From: Methanoculleus sp. UBA77
GTDB lineage: Archaea > Halobacteriota > Methanomicrobia > Methanomicrobiales > Methanoculleaceae
Length of the DNA: 18,958 bases
Direction of reading: 5' to 3'
NCBI GenBank assembly: GCA_002499455.1
Contig: DALN01000125.1
Span: 20,558-39,515 of the forward strand
Shown: piece after piece, positions 1 through 7,411 of the stretch
Numbering within the stretch: the first letter of the stretch is position 1
How the letters are laid out: every line of letters starts with the position of its first letter
Translations under genes and position numbers: made by a program
The notes under the pieces: generated by a model
The model's input: only the letters and a program-made list of their open reading frames with translations
The model's database searches: none
What the model was told of the DNA's origin: nothing

Positions 1-1596
1 AAGGACGGGATCCACGGGGCCACCTTCTCCTCGGAGGCCCTCGACCCGGCAAGCCCCGTGACCGCGGTCCAGATCGGCGACCCGATCACCCAGAAGAAGT
101 TCTCCGACGTCATCGTCAAGGAGGCCCGTGACCTCGACCTCTACCGGAGCATCACCGACAACGGGGCGGGAGGGCTCTCCTGCTCCGTCGCGGAGATGGC
201 AAAGGAGTCCGGCGGATGCCACGTCCTCCTCGACCGCGTGCCGCTGAAGTACCCCGGCATGGCGCCGTGGGAGATCTGGATCTCCGAGTCGCAGGAGCGG
301 ATGACGCTCGCCGTCCCGGAGGAGAGGGTCGGGGCGTTCATGGACCTCATGAAGAAGAGGGAGGTCAAGGCGACCGTCATCGGGACGTTCACCGATACCG
401 GCAGGTGCGTCGTGGAATACAACGGCAAGACCGTTATGGACGTCGACCTCGACTTCCTCCACGACGGCCTCCCGAAGAAACACCTCATAACGAAGCCTCC
501 GGCGGCGATCCCGTCCGACCCCGTGCCTGCATGCCCCGACCGGCTCGACGACCTCCTCCTTGTCATGCTCGGGCGGAAGAACATCTGCTCCAAAGAGTTC
601 ATCTCCACCCAGTACGACCATACCGTTCAGGGCGGTCACGTCCTCGGCCCCGTCCAGGGGAGCGGCCGGGTCCAGGCCGTTGCCACGCTGACGAAGGTCG
701 TCCCCGGCTCCATGAAGGGCGTCGGGCTCTCGCAGGGCCTCTTCCCGTCATATACGGAGCTCGACCCCTACCGCATGGCCATCGCCGCGATCGATGCGGC
801 GATCCGGGGTCTCGTCGCGACAGGCATCCCGATGGAGACGATCGCGCTCCTCGACAACTTCTGCTGGTGCTCCTCCGACGACCCCGAACGGCTCTGGCAG
901 CTCAAGCGGGCCGCGCTCGGCTGCCGTGACGGCGCGGTCGGGTTCGGCACACCGTATATCTCCGGGAAAGACAGCATGTTCAACGACTTCTCGGGGTTCG
1001 ACGCGGACTCTAACCCCGTCAAGGTCTCCGTACTCCCGACGCTCCTCATCTCCTCGATCGGCGTCCACCCCGATGTCGCCACCGCGGTATCGATGGACGC
1101 GAAGTTCGACGGCGACCTCGTCTACGTCGTCGGGGAGACCGGGGAGGAACTCGGCGGGTCGGAGTACCTCGCGCACCTCGGTGTCCGGGGAGGTGTGGTC
1201 CCGGCCCTCGATATCGAGGCGGCAAAGGCGCGGTATGAGAGGATGACCGACGCGATCGAGAAGAAGATCGTCGCCTCCGCCTTCCCGGTCACCCATGGGG
1301 GCCTCCTCGTCGCCCTCGCAAAGGCCGCGATCGCAGGGAGGGTCGGCATGGATCTCGCCATACCCGGCGGGATGCGCCCGGACTGCTACCTCTTCTCGGA
1401 GTCGCTCGGCCGCCTCATCGTCACGGTCGCTCCCTCCGACCGTGAGGCGTTCGAGGAGATCTTCGGCGACGACGCGCACCTCCTCGGCCGCGTCGGCGGC
1501 ACGGTCTTCCGGGTATCGGCAGGAGAAAAGACCCTCATCGAGCAGCCCATCACGGCAATGGAAACAGCATACAAGGCACCTTTCGGGGGGTACTGA
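1..1596 (+). CDS. purL: Phosphoribosylformylglycinamidine synthase, PurL subunit (3' part, 5' end outside window)
   Basis: The reading frame is open from base 1, so this is the C-terminal 531 residues of a longer protein. FGAM synthase makes FGAM from FGAR, ATP and glutamine-derived ammonia in de novo purine synthesis, in the cytoplasm. The fragment begins with the PurL motif DGIHGATF and soon reaches NGAGGLSCSVAEMA, both typical of the ATP-binding PurM/AIR-synthase fold. The second half carries a repeat of this fold, with LDPYRMAIAAIDAAIRG, LLDNFCW, YISGKDSMFNDF, and near the C-terminus VTHGGLLVALAKAAIAGR. Wording such as YISGKDSM resembles, from memory, the long PurL variety of about 950-1000 residues rather than the roughly 720-residue Bacillus type, but the N-terminus cannot be seen. 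purQ starts one base after its TGA, so the two are co-transcribed. The apparent GTG at base 58 is an internal Val codon, not a start. Confidence 0.95.
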   Translation, partial: KDGIHGATFSSEALDPASPVTAVQIGDPITQKKFSDVIVKEARDLDLYRSITDNGAGGLSCSVAEMAKESGGCHVLLDRVPLKYPGMAPWEIWISESQERMTLAVPEERVGAFMDLMKKREVKATVIGTFTDTGRCVVEYNGKTVMDVDLDFLHDGLPKKHLITKPPAAIPSDPVPACPDRLDDLLLVMLGRKNICSKEFISTQYDHTVQGGHVLGPVQGSGRVQAVATLTKVVPGSMKGVGLSQGLFPSYTELDPYRMAIAAIDAAIRGLVATGIPMETIALLDNFCWCSSDDPERLWQLKRAALGCRDGAVGFGTPYISGKDSMFNDFSGFDADSNPVKVSVLPTLLISSIGVHPDVATAVSMDAKFDGDLVYVVGETGEELGGSEYLAHLGVRGGVVPALDIEAAKARYERMTDAIEKKIVASAFPVTHGGLLVALAKAAIAGRVGMDLAIPGGMRPDCYLFSESLGRLIVTVAPSDREAFEEIFGDDAHLLGRVGGTVFRVSAGEKTLIEQPITAMETAYKAPFGGY

Positions 1597-1597
1597 G

Positions 1598-2422
1598 ATG
1601 GCCGGCACATATACCACCAGGACCACGGCAAAGGCCCTCATCATGAGCGGCTACGGCATCAACTCCGAGATGGAGACGCAGGAAGCCCTGATGCGGGCCG
1701 GGATGGCATCTGATATCGTCCACATCAACGACCTCATCGCGGGCGAGAAGGCCCTCTCCGACTACCGGCTGATGGTCTTCCCCGGCGGGTTCTCCTACGG
1801 CGACGACACGGGTGCCGGCAACGCCTACGCAAACCGCGTGAGAAACAACCTCTGGAGCGACGTCAAAGAGTTCCTCGCGGGAGACAACCTCGTCCTCGGC
1901 ATCTGCAACGGGTTCCAGATCCTCGCAAACCTCGGCCTCGTTCCCGCGTTCGACCAGGACCGGCCCCGCGAGATCGCCCTGATGCCGAACAGGAAGGGCG
2001 TGCTGGAGTGCCGCTTTGTCACGCTGAAGCCTGCGGCGGAGAACCTCTGGACGAAGGGTATCACGCACCTCTACTGCCCGGTCTCCCACGGCGAGGGAAA
2101 CTTCTCCTGCTCGGAAGAGACCTTAAATCGGATCGAGAGGGAGGGCATGGTCGCGTTCCGCTACTGCCGCGACGACCTCTCCCCCGCAGGAGGGGAGTAC
2201 CCCTACAACCCGAACGGTTCGCTCGCGGACATCGCCGGGATCACCTCGGCGGACGGCAGGGTCCTCGGCCTGATGCCGCATCCCGAGCGGGCCATGGAGT
2301 TCGTGAACCTCTACGACTGGCCGACCCGAAAAGAGCGGCTGCGGCGCGAGGGAAAACCCCTGCCCACCGAATCGATGAACATGCAGTTCTTCCGGAACAT
2401 CGTCGCATATTTCGGTGAGTGA
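1598..2422 (+). CDS. purQ: Phosphoribosylformylglycinamidine synthase, glutaminase subunit PurQ
   Basis: This 274-residue class I glutamine amidotransferase supplies ammonia to PurL. The nucleophile region is LVLGICNGFQILANLG with Cys103, and the His/Glu of the triad are in LMPHPER (His228, Glu230). The segment PGGFSYGDDTGAGNAYANR (62-80) is also characteristic of PurQ. The protein is longer than the roughly 225-residue Bacillus PurQ, with extra sequence after the triad (WPTRKERLRREGKPLP) and before the last helix; this fits the longer PurQ that accompanies long-form PurL. The start is the ATG one base after the purL stop. The open frame extends upstream to 1295 but only overlaps purL, so that extension is ignored. 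Initiation probably depends on translational coupling, because no strong ribosome site lies immediately upstream. Confidence 0.96.
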   Translation: MAGTYTTRTTAKALIMSGYGINSEMETQEALMRAGMASDIVHINDLIAGEKALSDYRLMVFPGGFSYGDDTGAGNAYANRVRNNLWSDVKEFLAGDNLVLGICNGFQILANLGLVPAFDQDRPREIALMPNRKGVLECRFVTLKPAAENLWTKGITHLYCPVSHGEGNFSCSEETLNRIEREGMVAFRYCRDDLSPAGGEYPYNPNGSLADIAGITSADGRVLGLMPHPERAMEFVNLYDWPTRKERLRREGKPLPTESMNMQFFRNIVAYFGE

Positions 2423-2432
2423 GCAGGCCCGG

Positions 2433-2451
2433 TTTCCACTTTTTGTCTCTC
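2433..2451 (+). terminator. T-rich tract, probable terminator of the purLQ unit
   Basis: Starting about ten bases after the purQ stop the sequence is pyrimidine-rich, with TTTCC, then TTTTT at 2440-2444, then GTCTCTCCTG. Archaeal intrinsic termination needs mainly U-tracts. No strong hairpin precedes it, so the call rests on the T-run, on its position, and on the separate TATA-like element of the next gene at 2526. Confidence 0.4.
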
Positions 2452-2525
2452 CTGACACCCGAACGTGGCCGGGCTGCCGGTCATCCGTGCGCCCGGGTTC
2501 ACGCTGGCCAACGTTCTGCCGTCAC

Positions 2526-2535
2526 AACTATATCC
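2526..2535 (+). promoter_or_regulatory. TATA-like element ahead of the small gene and methyltransferase
   Basis: AACTATATCC stands out in an otherwise GC-rich gap. An archaeal start site would fall about 25 bases downstream, near 2555, leaving a leader of about 24 bases that contains the strong ribosome site at 2566-2573. Only sequence resemblance and spacing support it. Confidence 0.45.
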
Positions 2536-2565
2536 TCTTCCATAGAGTAGTTGCTCAGCCTGAAC

Positions 2566-2573
2566 GGGAGGAG
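2566..2573 (+). promoter_or_regulatory. Shine-Dalgarno site that points to an ACG start codon
   Basis: GGGAGGAG is a near-perfect match to the complement of the archaeal 16S 3' end. Five bases later comes ACG at 2579. An in-frame TGA at 2561 closes the frame upstream, and there is no ATG, GTG or TTG in this frame between that stop and GTG at 2648, which has no comparable site before it. The site therefore decides the start of the small gene. Confidence 0.6.
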
Positions 2574-2578
2574 TCGCC

Positions 2579-2926
2579 ACGAAGATCAGGGTCACCCGCT
2601 GTTTTGCAGAAGAGGGCGCCGATGCGCCTGCGGTCCTCCAGATCGAGGTGAGCCAGGGGGACGTCCCTGCCGCAGATGAGATCCTCTCGTTTGCGTCCAT
2701 GCACGGGGATTTCGTCTGCATATCCGACCGCATCTTCCGCCGGTTCGAGATCATCCTCCCGCCGGAGAGCCGTCTTGAGATCCTCAAAGACGCGCTCCTC
2801 CAGATCGTCTACCTCGAACGTGAAGGCTCCGGGGGTGAGGGCCTCAATCCCTACGAGGTCGAGGACTTCATCGATGCGCTTGAACGGACCCAGCAGAACG
2901 TGCTGGGCGGCGATGCCGCGCCCTGA
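2579..2926 (+). CDS. Conserved-looking small protein of unknown function (apparent ACG start)
   Basis: I do not recognise this family. Read from ACG 2579 the product has 115 residues, starting (M)KIRVTRCFAEEGAD, acidic overall, with a beta-rich first half, a segment FVCISDRIFRRFEIILPPE in the middle, and an amphipathic helical second half (LEILKDALLQIVYLERE, then DFIDALERTQQNVL). No signal peptide, membrane segment or metal-binding motif is visible. If the start is instead GTG 2648, the protein has 92 residues and loses its first beta strand. Third positions are mostly G or C, as in neighbouring genes, which supports real coding through both parts. The methyltransferase starts 62 bases downstream on the same strand, so the two may be co-transcribed, but nothing in the protein ties it to DNA modification. 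Confidence 0.7.
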   Translation, partial: TKIRVTRCFAEEGADAPAVLQIEVSQGDVPAADEILSFASMHGDFVCISDRIFRRFEIILPPESRLEILKDALLQIVYLEREGSGGEGLNPYEVEDFIDALERTQQNVLGGDAAP

Positions 2927-2988
2927 TCTCCTGCTCCACGGTTCGCTCATCTTTTTGCGGAGGACCGCGAACCTCTTATGTGATCTGA

Positions 2989-3843
2989 GTGGCAGGAGAG
3001 GAGAGAAGGACTGGCGGGCTTGCCGTCAACACCGTCCATACCATGGACTGTATAGAAGGGATGCAGCGTCTCGCAGCGGGTTCGGTCGATATCATCGTCA
3101 CGTCGCCGCCCTACAACATCGGGAAGGAGTACCGGTCGTACAACGACCGGCAGCCCCGTGAAGAGTATCTCGACTGGCTGGGGGAGGTCGCCGCCGGAGC
3201 GGCGCGGGTCCTCGCCGACGACGGCTCGTTCTTCCTCAACATCGGCGGCAAACCCCGGGACCCCTGGATACCCTTCGACGCCGTCCAGCGGTTCCGCTCC
3301 TGCTTCGAGCTGCAGAACGTCATCCACTGGGTCAAGGCGATCGCGATCGAGAAGGAGGATGTGGGCGATTACGGGAATATCGCCGGTGACATCGCCGTCG
3401 GCCACTACCAGCCGGTGAACAGCTCCCGCTACCTCAGCCAGTGCCACGAACATATCTTCCACTTCACGAAGAAAGGGAGCGTCGCCCTCGACAAACTGGG
3501 TGTCGGCGTGCCCTACCAGGACAAGAGCAACATCGGCCGATGGAAGGCGGCGGAGCGCGACCTCCGGGACCGGGGGAACACCTGGTTCATCCCCTACCGG
3601 ACCATCCGCTCCTCCCGGCCCCACCCGACCAGTTTCCCGGAGAAACTCCCGGAGATGTGCATCCGGCTCCACGGCTGCCGGCCGGGGATGCTGGTCCTCG
3701 ACCCCTTCATGGGCATCGGGAGCACGGCGCTTGCGGCGCTCGCCCTCGGTGCGGACTTTATCGGATTCGAGATCGACCCGGAGTACCGGGATATCGCCGA
3801 GGCCCGGATCGCTGAAGCCCGCCGCCGTAGGATGCCGGAGTGA
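2989..3843 (+). CDS. Solitary beta-class DNA methyltransferase (N4-cytosine or N6-adenine)
   Basis: The 284-residue protein has the catalytic motif IV TSPPYN at 38-43 near the N-terminus and the AdoMet-binding motif I DPFMGIGST at 238-246 near the C-terminus, followed by FEID (260-263). This order, IV before I, defines the beta class. TSPPY, as opposed to DPPY, favours m4C but does not prove it. The middle third (about 100-220), with NSSRYLSQCHEHIFHFTKKG, probably holds the target-recognition region. There is no restriction endonuclease beside it, so it looks like an orphan or regulatory methylase. The start is taken as GTG 2989, four bases after GTGAT (2980-2984). The family homology begins near VNTVHTMDCIEGM (13-25), so the first dozen residues are uncertain. 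Families worth comparing include the archaeal CTAG methylases (M.MthZI type). Confidence 0.88.
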   Translation: MAGEERRTGGLAVNTVHTMDCIEGMQRLAAGSVDIIVTSPPYNIGKEYRSYNDRQPREEYLDWLGEVAAGAARVLADDGSFFLNIGGKPRDPWIPFDAVQRFRSCFELQNVIHWVKAIAIEKEDVGDYGNIAGDIAVGHYQPVNSSRYLSQCHEHIFHFTKKGSVALDKLGVGVPYQDKSNIGRWKAAERDLRDRGNTWFIPYRTIRSSRPHPTSFPEKLPEMCIRLHGCRPGMLVLDPFMGIGSTALAALALGADFIGFEIDPEYRDIAEARIAEARRRRMPE

Positions 3844-3945
3844 AGGCCGGCCACAATTTCTTCCCGGTCGTGGCAACTGCACCCTGCCGCTCTCGATGGC
3901 GGTACCCGCTCCGCTCGCGGCGGCGCTGGCGATCCTGGCCGGCCT
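3844..3945. repeat. 10-bp perfect inverted repeat bounding an 82-base GC-rich loop
   Basis: AGGCCGGCCA at 3844-3853 is exactly complementary to TGGCCGGCCT at 3936-3945. It starts immediately after the methyltransferase stop. The loop holds a further small hairpin, CCGC-TC-GCGG at 3911-3920. It could form a structured 3' end of the methyltransferase transcript. No T-tract follows, so it does not look like a standard terminator. Confidence 0.5.
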
Positions 3946-4004
3946 ATAAGGCGGGTTCCTGTAACGTTCCACCGATATTCCTCAAAAATCCCGCCGGAAC
4001 CACG

Positions 4005-4016
4005 TATATTATATAA
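4005..4016 (+). promoter_or_regulatory. Strong TATA box of the fdhAB operon
   Basis: TATATTATATAA is the most AT-rich stretch of this region. A start site about 25 bases downstream would lie near 4037, giving a leader of about 17 bases to ATG 4054, with GAGGGA (4042-4047) as ribosome site. The upstream in-frame ATG at 4027 would lie ahead of the start site, which argues against it as initiation codon. Confidence 0.7.
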
Positions 4017-4053
4017 TCCGGGCGTCATGTTGTCCCCACCAGAGGGAACAACT

Positions 4054-6114
4054 ATGGATATCAAGTATGTATCGACAACATGCCCGTACTGCGGCACCGG
4101 GTGCGGGTTCAACCTTGTCGTGAGGGACGGCAAGGTCTTTGATGTGGCGCACTGGCAGCGTGCGCCCGTCAACGGTGGCAAACTCTGTCCCAAGGGGCGG
4201 TATGCCCACGAGTTCATCAACAGCCCCGACCGTCTGACAAAACCGCTCATCAAGAAGGACGGCAGGTTCGTCGAGGCGACCTGGGACGAGGCGTATGCCC
4301 TGATCACGGAGAAGTTCAGGTCTTACAAACCCGGGGAGATGGCCTGTCTCTCCTCCGCCCGGGCATCGAACGAGGAGAATTACCTGATGCAGAAGTTTGC
4401 ACGGGTGGCGCTCAAGACCCCGAACGTCGACCACTGCGCCCGGCTCTGCCACGCGTCCACCGTCGCGGGCCTTGCGGCGGTCTTCGGGTCCGGCGCGATG
4501 ACGAACTCCATCAAGGACATCGCCGAGTCGAAGTGTGTCTTCGTCCTCGGCTCCAACACCTTCGAGCAGCACCCGCTCATCGGGCGGAGTATCGTCCGCG
4601 CAAAGGAGAGCGGCGGGAAGGTGATCGTGGCCGACCCGCGCTACACCCCGACCGCAAAGCAGGCCGACCTCTACATGCCGTTCATCTCCGGGACCGACGT
4701 CGCCATCCTGAACGGCCTGATGCAGGAGATCATCAAGAACGGCTGGGAGGACAGGGAGTTCATCGCAAACCGCACGAAGGACTTCGACAAACTCAAGGAG
4801 GTCGTCATGAAGGATGACTACAGCCTCGAGAACGTTGCAAAGGTCTCCGGCATTCCCGCCGAGAGTCTCAAGACCGCTGCAGAGTGGATTGCAAAGGCCG
4901 ATGTCGCCACGCTCATCTACTCGATGGGCATCACCCAGCACACCGTCGGGGTCGACAACGTCAAATCGACCGCGAACCTGATGATGCTCACCGGCAATCT
5001 GGGCAAGCCGGGCGCCGGCGTCAACCCGCTCCGCGGCCAGAACAACGTCCAGGGCGCCTGCGACATGGGAGCCCTCCCGAACGTCTACTCCGGCTACCAG
5101 AAGGTCACCGACGAGCCGGCCCAGAAGAAGATGAAGGAGGCGTGGGGCGTCGACGAACTCGCCGAGGGCAGGGTCGGCTACACGGTCACGGAGATGATCA
5201 ACGTCCTCGCCGACAAACCCGGCGAACTCAAGTGCATGTACATCATGGGCGAGAACCCGATGCTCTCCGACCCGGACCTTCACCACGTCGAGGAAGCCCT
5301 CAAGAACCTGGAGTTCCTGGTCGTCCAGGACATCTTCATGACCGAGACCGCCGAGCTCGCCGACGTCGTTCTGCCTGCGGCATGCTACGCCGAGAAAGAC
5401 GGCACCCAGACGAACACCGAACGGCGGGTTCAGCGCTGGAAGAAGGCCCAGGACCCGCCGGGAGAGGCGAAACCCGACTGGCAGATCATCTGCGAGCTCG
5501 GGGGATTGATGGGCTACGAGAAGCAGTTTGCGTTCGAGAGTCCCGCAGCGATCTTCGAGGAGGTCGCCGCCGTCACCCCGTCCTATGCCGGCATGTCCTA
5601 TGCCCGCCTCGACCCTGACGGCCTGCACTGGCCATGCCCGACCGCGGAGCACCCGGGCACCCCCATCCTCCACAGAGAGAAGTTCGCCATGCCCGATGGA
5701 CTTGGCGTCTTCTCACCGATCGAGTGGAAGCCCCCGGCGGAGGTGCCGGATGCCGAGTACCCCTACGTGCTCACCACCGGCCGTACCATCTGGCAGTGGC
5801 ACACCGGCACCATGACCCGCCGGTCGTGGAGCCTTGAGAAGGAGGCCCCCATCGGCTGGATCGAGATCAGCCCCGAAGATGCGAAAGAACTCGGCATCAA
5901 GGACAACGAGGTCGTCCGGGCGAGCACCCGCCGCGGGTCCGTCGAGATCCCCGCACGGGTCACGCCGGGAATCATCAAGGGGGTCATGTTCATCCCGTTC
6001 CATTACAAGGAGCATCCGGCGAACAGGCTGACGAACAACGCGCTCGACCCGATCGCGAAGATCCCGGAGTTCAAGGCGTGTGCTGTGAAGGTCGAGAAGA
6101 TTGCGGAGGTGTGA
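4054..6114 (+). CDS. fdhA: F420-dependent formate dehydrogenase, alpha (catalytic, Mo/W) subunit
   Basis: The 686-residue protein has the length of known methanogen FdhA. It oxidises formate to CO2 at a bis-pterin Mo or W site and passes electrons through a [4Fe-4S] cluster to FdhB. The cluster ligands are visible as C10-x2-C13-x3-C17 and C45 (KLCPKGR). In VDHCARLCHAS the metal ligand at position 132 is Cys (TGC), where enterobacterial FdhF has Sec. Conserved downstream blocks include LMMLTGNLGKPGAGVNPLRGQNNVQG, MGENPMLSDPD, ADVVLPAACYAEKDGT and the C-terminal pterin-binding domain with YVLTTGRTIWQWHTGTMTRRS. There is no Tat signal, so it is cytoplasmic. The start is ATG 4054 (MDIKYVSTTCPYCGTGCGF), chosen over ATG 4027 because of TATA spacing and the GAGGGA site. 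fdhB follows after three bases. Confidence 0.96.
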   Translation: MDIKYVSTTCPYCGTGCGFNLVVRDGKVFDVAHWQRAPVNGGKLCPKGRYAHEFINSPDRLTKPLIKKDGRFVEATWDEAYALITEKFRSYKPGEMACLSSARASNEENYLMQKFARVALKTPNVDHCARLCHASTVAGLAAVFGSGAMTNSIKDIAESKCVFVLGSNTFEQHPLIGRSIVRAKESGGKVIVADPRYTPTAKQADLYMPFISGTDVAILNGLMQEIIKNGWEDREFIANRTKDFDKLKEVVMKDDYSLENVAKVSGIPAESLKTAAEWIAKADVATLIYSMGITQHTVGVDNVKSTANLMMLTGNLGKPGAGVNPLRGQNNVQGACDMGALPNVYSGYQKVTDEPAQKKMKEAWGVDELAEGRVGYTVTEMINVLADKPGELKCMYIMGENPMLSDPDLHHVEEALKNLEFLVVQDIFMTETAELADVVLPAACYAEKDGTQTNTERRVQRWKKAQDPPGEAKPDWQIICELGGLMGYEKQFAFESPAAIFEEVAAVTPSYAGMSYARLDPDGLHWPCPTAEHPGTPILHREKFAMPDGLGVFSPIEWKPPAEVPDAEYPYVLTTGRTIWQWHTGTMTRRSWSLEKEAPIGWIEISPEDAKELGIKDNEVVRASTRRGSVEIPARVTPGIIKGVMFIPFHYKEHPANRLTNNALDPIAKIPEFKACAVKVEKIAEV

Positions 6115-6117
6115 AAG

Positions 6118-7383
6118 ATGGCGGGAAAAGGCGATCTGCTCTATGCGTGGACGACGGACGATAAACTCAGGGAGAAGGCGGAGACCGGGGGAGCGGTCAC
6201 CGCACTGCTGCGCCACGCTCTTGAGAGCGGTATGGTCGACGGGGTCTTTGCGGTCAGGAGGGGGGCGGACGTCTACGACGCGATGCCGGCCCTGATCACC
6301 GACCCTGCTGAGATAGGAGGGATTGCGGGTTCGCTCCACTGCGGCACCCTGCTCCTCCCCAAACAGATGCGCCGGTGCCTTCTCGCGACCGAACCGAATA
6401 TGCGGATTGCGACGGTCCTCAAGGGCTGCGACGTCAAGGCGATGTACGAGATGGCCAAGCGCAACCAGGTCAACCTGGACAACATCATCATCATCGGCCT
6501 CAACTGCGGCGGCACCATCCGGCCGGAGACGGCGCGGATCATCGTCCGCGAGAAGCTCGGCCTCGATCCCGACGACGTCGTCAAAGAGGAGATCGACAAA
6601 GGAAAGTTCATCGTCGTGACGAAAGACGGCCAGCATGCCTCCGTCTCGATCGACGAACTGGAGGAGGGGGCGGAGGACCTCCTCGGCAACGAGGGGCTCG
6701 GCCGCCGCTCGAACTGCCGCCGGTGCAAGATCAAGATCCCGCGGCAGGCGGACCTCGCCTGCGGCAACTGGGGTGTTATTGGGGAAAAAGCCGGGAACGC
6801 CACGTTCGTCGAGGTCTGCTCCGAGAAGGGTGCAAACCTTTTCAACAGCGCCGTCCAGGCCGGTGCAGTGGCGACGGAGCCCGCGAACCCGAAGGGAATC
6901 GAGATCCGCGGCAAGGTCGAGAATGCGATGCTGAAACTCGGCGATAAATGGCGGGCACGTTACTTCGGGGCGCTCGGCGAGGGCACGGAGCGCTTAAACA
7001 AGATCCGTGAGCAGACGAGCCGGTGCATCAAGTGCTACTCCTGCATCGAGAACTGCCCGATCTGCTACTGCATCGACTGCAGCACGAAGAAAGACTACCT
7101 GGTCGAGCCCGGCGTGATCCCGCCGCCGTTCATGTTCCACCTGATCCGGTTCGCGCATATCTCCGACTCCTGCGTCAACTGCGGCCAGTGTGAGGAGCTC
7201 TGCCCCGTGGAGATCTCGAACTCGGTCTTCCTCCATGCCATCCAGACCGACCTCGAGGAACTCTTCGGGTTCCACCCGGGCGAGGATATGACACCGCCGG
7301 TACTGGCTCTTGTCGAGGAGACCGCGGAGAGGAAGCGTCTCGATGCGACGGGAAGCGACCAGATATTCGACATCTTCAAATGA
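6118..7383 (+). CDS. fdhB: F420-dependent formate dehydrogenase, beta (F420-reducing) subunit
   Basis: The 421-residue protein carries an N-terminal FrhB-type F420/FAD domain (GGAVTALLRHALESG near 24-38; FrhB-like middle with IIIIGLNCGGTIRPETARI and SNCRRCKIKIPRQADLACGNWG). The C-terminal ferredoxin-like part has Cys at 303, 306, 309, 313, 316, 318 and 321, then a second set at 352, 355, 358 and 362 (CVNCGQCEELCP), enough for two [4Fe-4S] clusters. It takes electrons from FdhA and reduces coenzyme F420; in methanogens it can also dock to heterodisulfide reductase. The ATG has an excellent ribosome site, GGAGGTG at 6105-6111, inside the 3' end of fdhA, so both subunits are made from one transcript. 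The TGA stop is covered by the palindrome shared with the convergent clc gene. Confidence 0.95.
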   Translation: MAGKGDLLYAWTTDDKLREKAETGGAVTALLRHALESGMVDGVFAVRRGADVYDAMPALITDPAEIGGIAGSLHCGTLLLPKQMRRCLLATEPNMRIATVLKGCDVKAMYEMAKRNQVNLDNIIIIGLNCGGTIRPETARIIVREKLGLDPDDVVKEEIDKGKFIVVTKDGQHASVSIDELEEGAEDLLGNEGLGRRSNCRRCKIKIPRQADLACGNWGVIGEKAGNATFVEVCSEKGANLFNSAVQAGAVATEPANPKGIEIRGKVENAMLKLGDKWRARYFGALGEGTERLNKIREQTSRCIKCYSCIENCPICYCIDCSTKKDYLVEPGVIPPPFMFHLIRFAHISDSCVNCGQCEELCPVEISNSVFLHAIQTDLEELFGFHPGEDMTPPVLALVEETAERKRLDATGSDQIFDIFK

Positions 7384-7411
7384 CCTGAACTCAGGTCTCA
7401 ACCCTCTTTTT
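7382..7411. terminator. Shared bidirectional terminator between fdhB and clc
   Basis: GACCTGA (7382-7388) and TCAGGTC (7391-7397) form a perfect 7-bp inverted repeat. It includes part of the fdhB stop (7381-7383) and the whole of the clc stop (7391-7393). On the plus strand TTTTT follows at 7407-7411; on the minus strand the bases beyond the stem read TTTGAAG. Only 7 bases separate the two genes. A second perfect 8-bp stem (CGGCAGAA, 7414-7421, with 7427-7434) lies just inside the clc 3' end. Confidence 0.65.

Noticed and set aside
748..1644. Long minus-strand frame opposite purL and similar long antisense frames opposite fdhA, clc, rad50 and mre11
   Set aside because: These are shadows caused by high GC at third positions of the real genes; products are Arg/Asp/Val-rich and featureless.
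3896..3949. A 17-codon frame MAVPAPLAAALAILAGL between methyltransferase and fdhA
   Set aside because: No ribosome site; it lies in the loop of the inverted repeat and its Ala/Leu content follows from the GC-rich sequence.
4027..4053. Upstream in-frame ATG of fdhA
   Set aside because: It would precede the predicted transcription start, has no ribosome site, and adds nine residues before the usual family N-terminus.
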